NCBI RefSeq assembly: GCF_040183065.1
Contig: NC_091122.1
Location: 153,665,955-153,729,954, forward strand
Direction of reading: 5' to 3'
Length of the DNA: 64,000 nt
Source: Periplaneta americana
Lineage: Eukaryota > Arthropoda > Insecta > Blattodea > Blattidae
In this document: one piece after another, positions 58,401 through 61,400 of the stretch
How the letters are laid out: the number at the start of each line of letters is the position of its first letter
Position numbering within the stretch: the first letter of the stretch is position 1
Translations under genes and position numbers: made by a program
Notes under the pieces: model-generated
Databases searched by the model: none
Told to the model about the DNA's origin: nothing
What the model saw: the letters and a program-made list of their open reading frames with translations, nothing else

Positions 58401-61400
58401 TGGGAAAGATCGATGCCTGTGAGTGCCTGGCAAGTTCGGATGGCAGTTTTGATGAGAACAGATGGATCCTTGTCCGGATTTGGTCCGTCTAAAGATGGAC
58501 TCCAAGGCCCACCAACAGCCATGGTCTCATTCTTCCCTCGCAATCCAACCAAGAAGTTTACAAGTCGAGTTGGATGAACAAAATCACGAGCATCATCAGA
58601 CGAATCTTTACTTTCTTTGTCTTCAGCCAAAGCACAGCATTTCCTGAAGATCTCTTCCATGGTTGGCATACTCATTAACATCACCTACAAAAGCAACAAA
58701 CAGATCTTATAATTTCTTTTCCGAATTATGGAAATATTTACATAACACTGTTGATCAATGTATCGTCTCTTTCGGCGTCATATACCAAAAAATCCTGGTG
58801 GTTGTTCTCTTCCACATGTTACCATTTCTAACATGGGGATAGCCAATCTGTTATACAGGGTCCGGCATGGAACTATGAAAGATTTTGAATGTATTTTACT
58901 ATTTTTTACAAAGACTCACAAGATAACACAAAACATATTCATATTCAAGAAACATGGGAGATTCAGTTCAATTCAATTTACATATAATTTTTTTAATATT
59001 GTTAGTAGCAAATGGCCTCCCTCATTTTCAATACACTTCTCCAGACATCAGATGAAATCGCCCATTACGTAGCTGTTTTCCGTTAATGCCTGCGATTTCA
59101 TCTTCAATAAGCCTTCAGCTCCTCGGTGATATGGGGCAAGGTGCTGTACTCAAATCTTTCTAGTAGCCCCACAAAAAGAAATCTGGCGCTGACAAATCCG
59201 GGGAACAGGCTGGCCACAGTACATCTCCAAACCTGAAGATAAGACATCCTGGAAACATCTCACGGAGAAGGACCATACTCATTCTTGCAGTGTGGGCTGT
59301 TGCCCACCCTGTTGAAACCATATTTACTCCTGCTCTCCAAATGATCGATTTTAGGACACAAATTCTCGATCATTCTCACGTAGCGGGCTGTTGTGACTGT
59401 CACTGTTTCACCATTGTCACCTTCAAAGAAGAAAGGCCCAAGTATGCGAGAAGATGATACATCACACCAGACAGTATGTAGGTTTAATAAATCTCTTCAC
59501 AGTGTAAAACGTAGATTACTCTGTGAAGAGATTTATTAAATCTACATACTTAGACTTCAACAAACAAAATTTGATAACACAATCCCATGGGGAAAAAATG
59601 GAACTCTCTGCATCAAAATCCACAGTTAATTCCAGATTTACCACGAAAATCGTCTGTAGCTGCATTTAGATTGGCAACAGGCCATGATTGTTTGGCCAAA
59701 CACCTGCATAGAATTGGAATATATCACTCCCCTAACTGCCCATTGTGCAACTCAAACCAAGAAATGGATTCGGAACACCTCAAAATCTGTGCTTCAGTGG
59801 CTAGTCATGATAATATCTTTGAAAAATATTGGAGTGCAAGAGGTCAAATGACTTTATTGTCAAACGCCTGGCATTAGAAGAAAACAAAAACAACAACAAC
59901 ACCACCACCACCAGACAGTGACTTTCGGAAAATGTAATGGCCGCTCATGAAGCTGATGTGGATTTTTTGTTGACCAGTAATGAAAGTTCTGTCGATTTAC
60001 AGCATCATTTAAATTAAAATGGGCCTCATCACTCATGAATAAATTGCTCTGAACTGTTCAATCCTTCTGCTGCAATTCCAGTAAATGGGTGCAAAACTCA
60101 AACCTCAATCTTTTGTCATTGGCACTTAGCTCTTGAATATTAGCGATTTTATACGGGTGAAATTTCATAATTATCATGAAGGAGTTGTCAGACTGTCCAA
60201 TCTGACATACCCCGTGCAGCAGCACAACTACATGCTGATCTCTTCGAACTGCGAATGGCGGACATGTGCACTCGTTCCCTGTGTTCAGGTGTACTCACAG
60301 TACATCCAGGTCCAGGTGGTGAGTTATCCTTCAGTGAACCAATAGTACGGAAATTCCTCTACCAAGACATGATGATATTGTGGCACGGCACATTGCGTAG
60401 CCTGAATTCCCTCCGTAAGTTTCGTTGCATTATTGTGACAGACTTTGTTTCAATACACCACTCTACGCATGTAATACGATGTTGTATGCTCCAGCAATCC
60501 ATGCTGACTAAACTCCAAAGCATCCTCTTTGAGGTCACAACAATGCTACAATAATCACTGTGCATATAACCCTGTTATTACCCGCGAAAATCTTTCATGT
60601 TTCCACGCTGGACCCTGTATATGTGATGAGGGGTATAACCCATATTTTAAGTAGACGCCTAATTGTTATTGTAGACTGCAGGATAAAATGGTTTCTTGGA
60701 AGTAACTGGATAAGTTGTTCAACATTATTTCCATACCATGTGGTTTTACACGTCACTGAATCTCTCTAACATCAGGCTGTAGTAGCTCATATGGAATGGA
60801 AATGTTAAACAAATATAATTTCATTACAATTTTATCGACTGCAACTTCTCCCAGAATTGCTTAGATTCCGACTTTGCATGTAACTCCACAGTTCTGATTC
60901 TAGCGCAATAGAACGAGATACTTTTCATTCACTATTGTGAACAAATTTAAAACTGCTATAAATCTCACCTTAGCAGAGAAAAGATAATCTGCGTCAGGAG
61001 GTTCCAAGACAGCAACATTTTCAAGGACGGCATCCACCTCTTTATTCATCACATGGAATGAGCAAGGTTGATCTAATGTGAAAGGATTATGTGGCGGAAA
61101 GGCATCTACCCAACGGAAATTCGTGGAAAAGAAATCTGAAGGTATATACATATTGGAATAACGTCTTCGCAGCTCTAAGACATCAGCTTCAGGCCTGTAA
61201 AGAAAGTAATTTTTAGCACAATAGAATCCAATGAACAGTATACAGTAGTTGAAAGGAGAGAAAAATTGTTCAGGGAGAAGAGTAAGAGGATGAGGAAGAA
61301 AAAGTTGAAAGTAAAGTGATGGAAAAAGTGAAGAATAAGTAACAACATTCAGTGACCAAAATATATAATTTCAAATTAAGTTTTAACACTTTCTTCGCCA

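Larger units (their letters stand above)
58856..60617 (-). mobile_element. mariner-like DNA transposon, interrupted by a LINE
   Basis: Left end CAGGGTCCGGCATGGAA; right end, read back, CAGGGTCCAGCGTGGAA; TA at 58854-58855 and 60618-60619. Total 1762 bp; without the LINE at 59476-59908 and one duplicate copy about 1.32 kb, the usual size of a mariner-like element with a single transposase gene on the minus strand. Confidence 0.92.

Noticed and set aside
58356..58647. Plus-strand frames of 61-73 codons
   Set aside because: They overlap the CCAR1 DBC1-domain exon on the other strand and have no similarity of their own.
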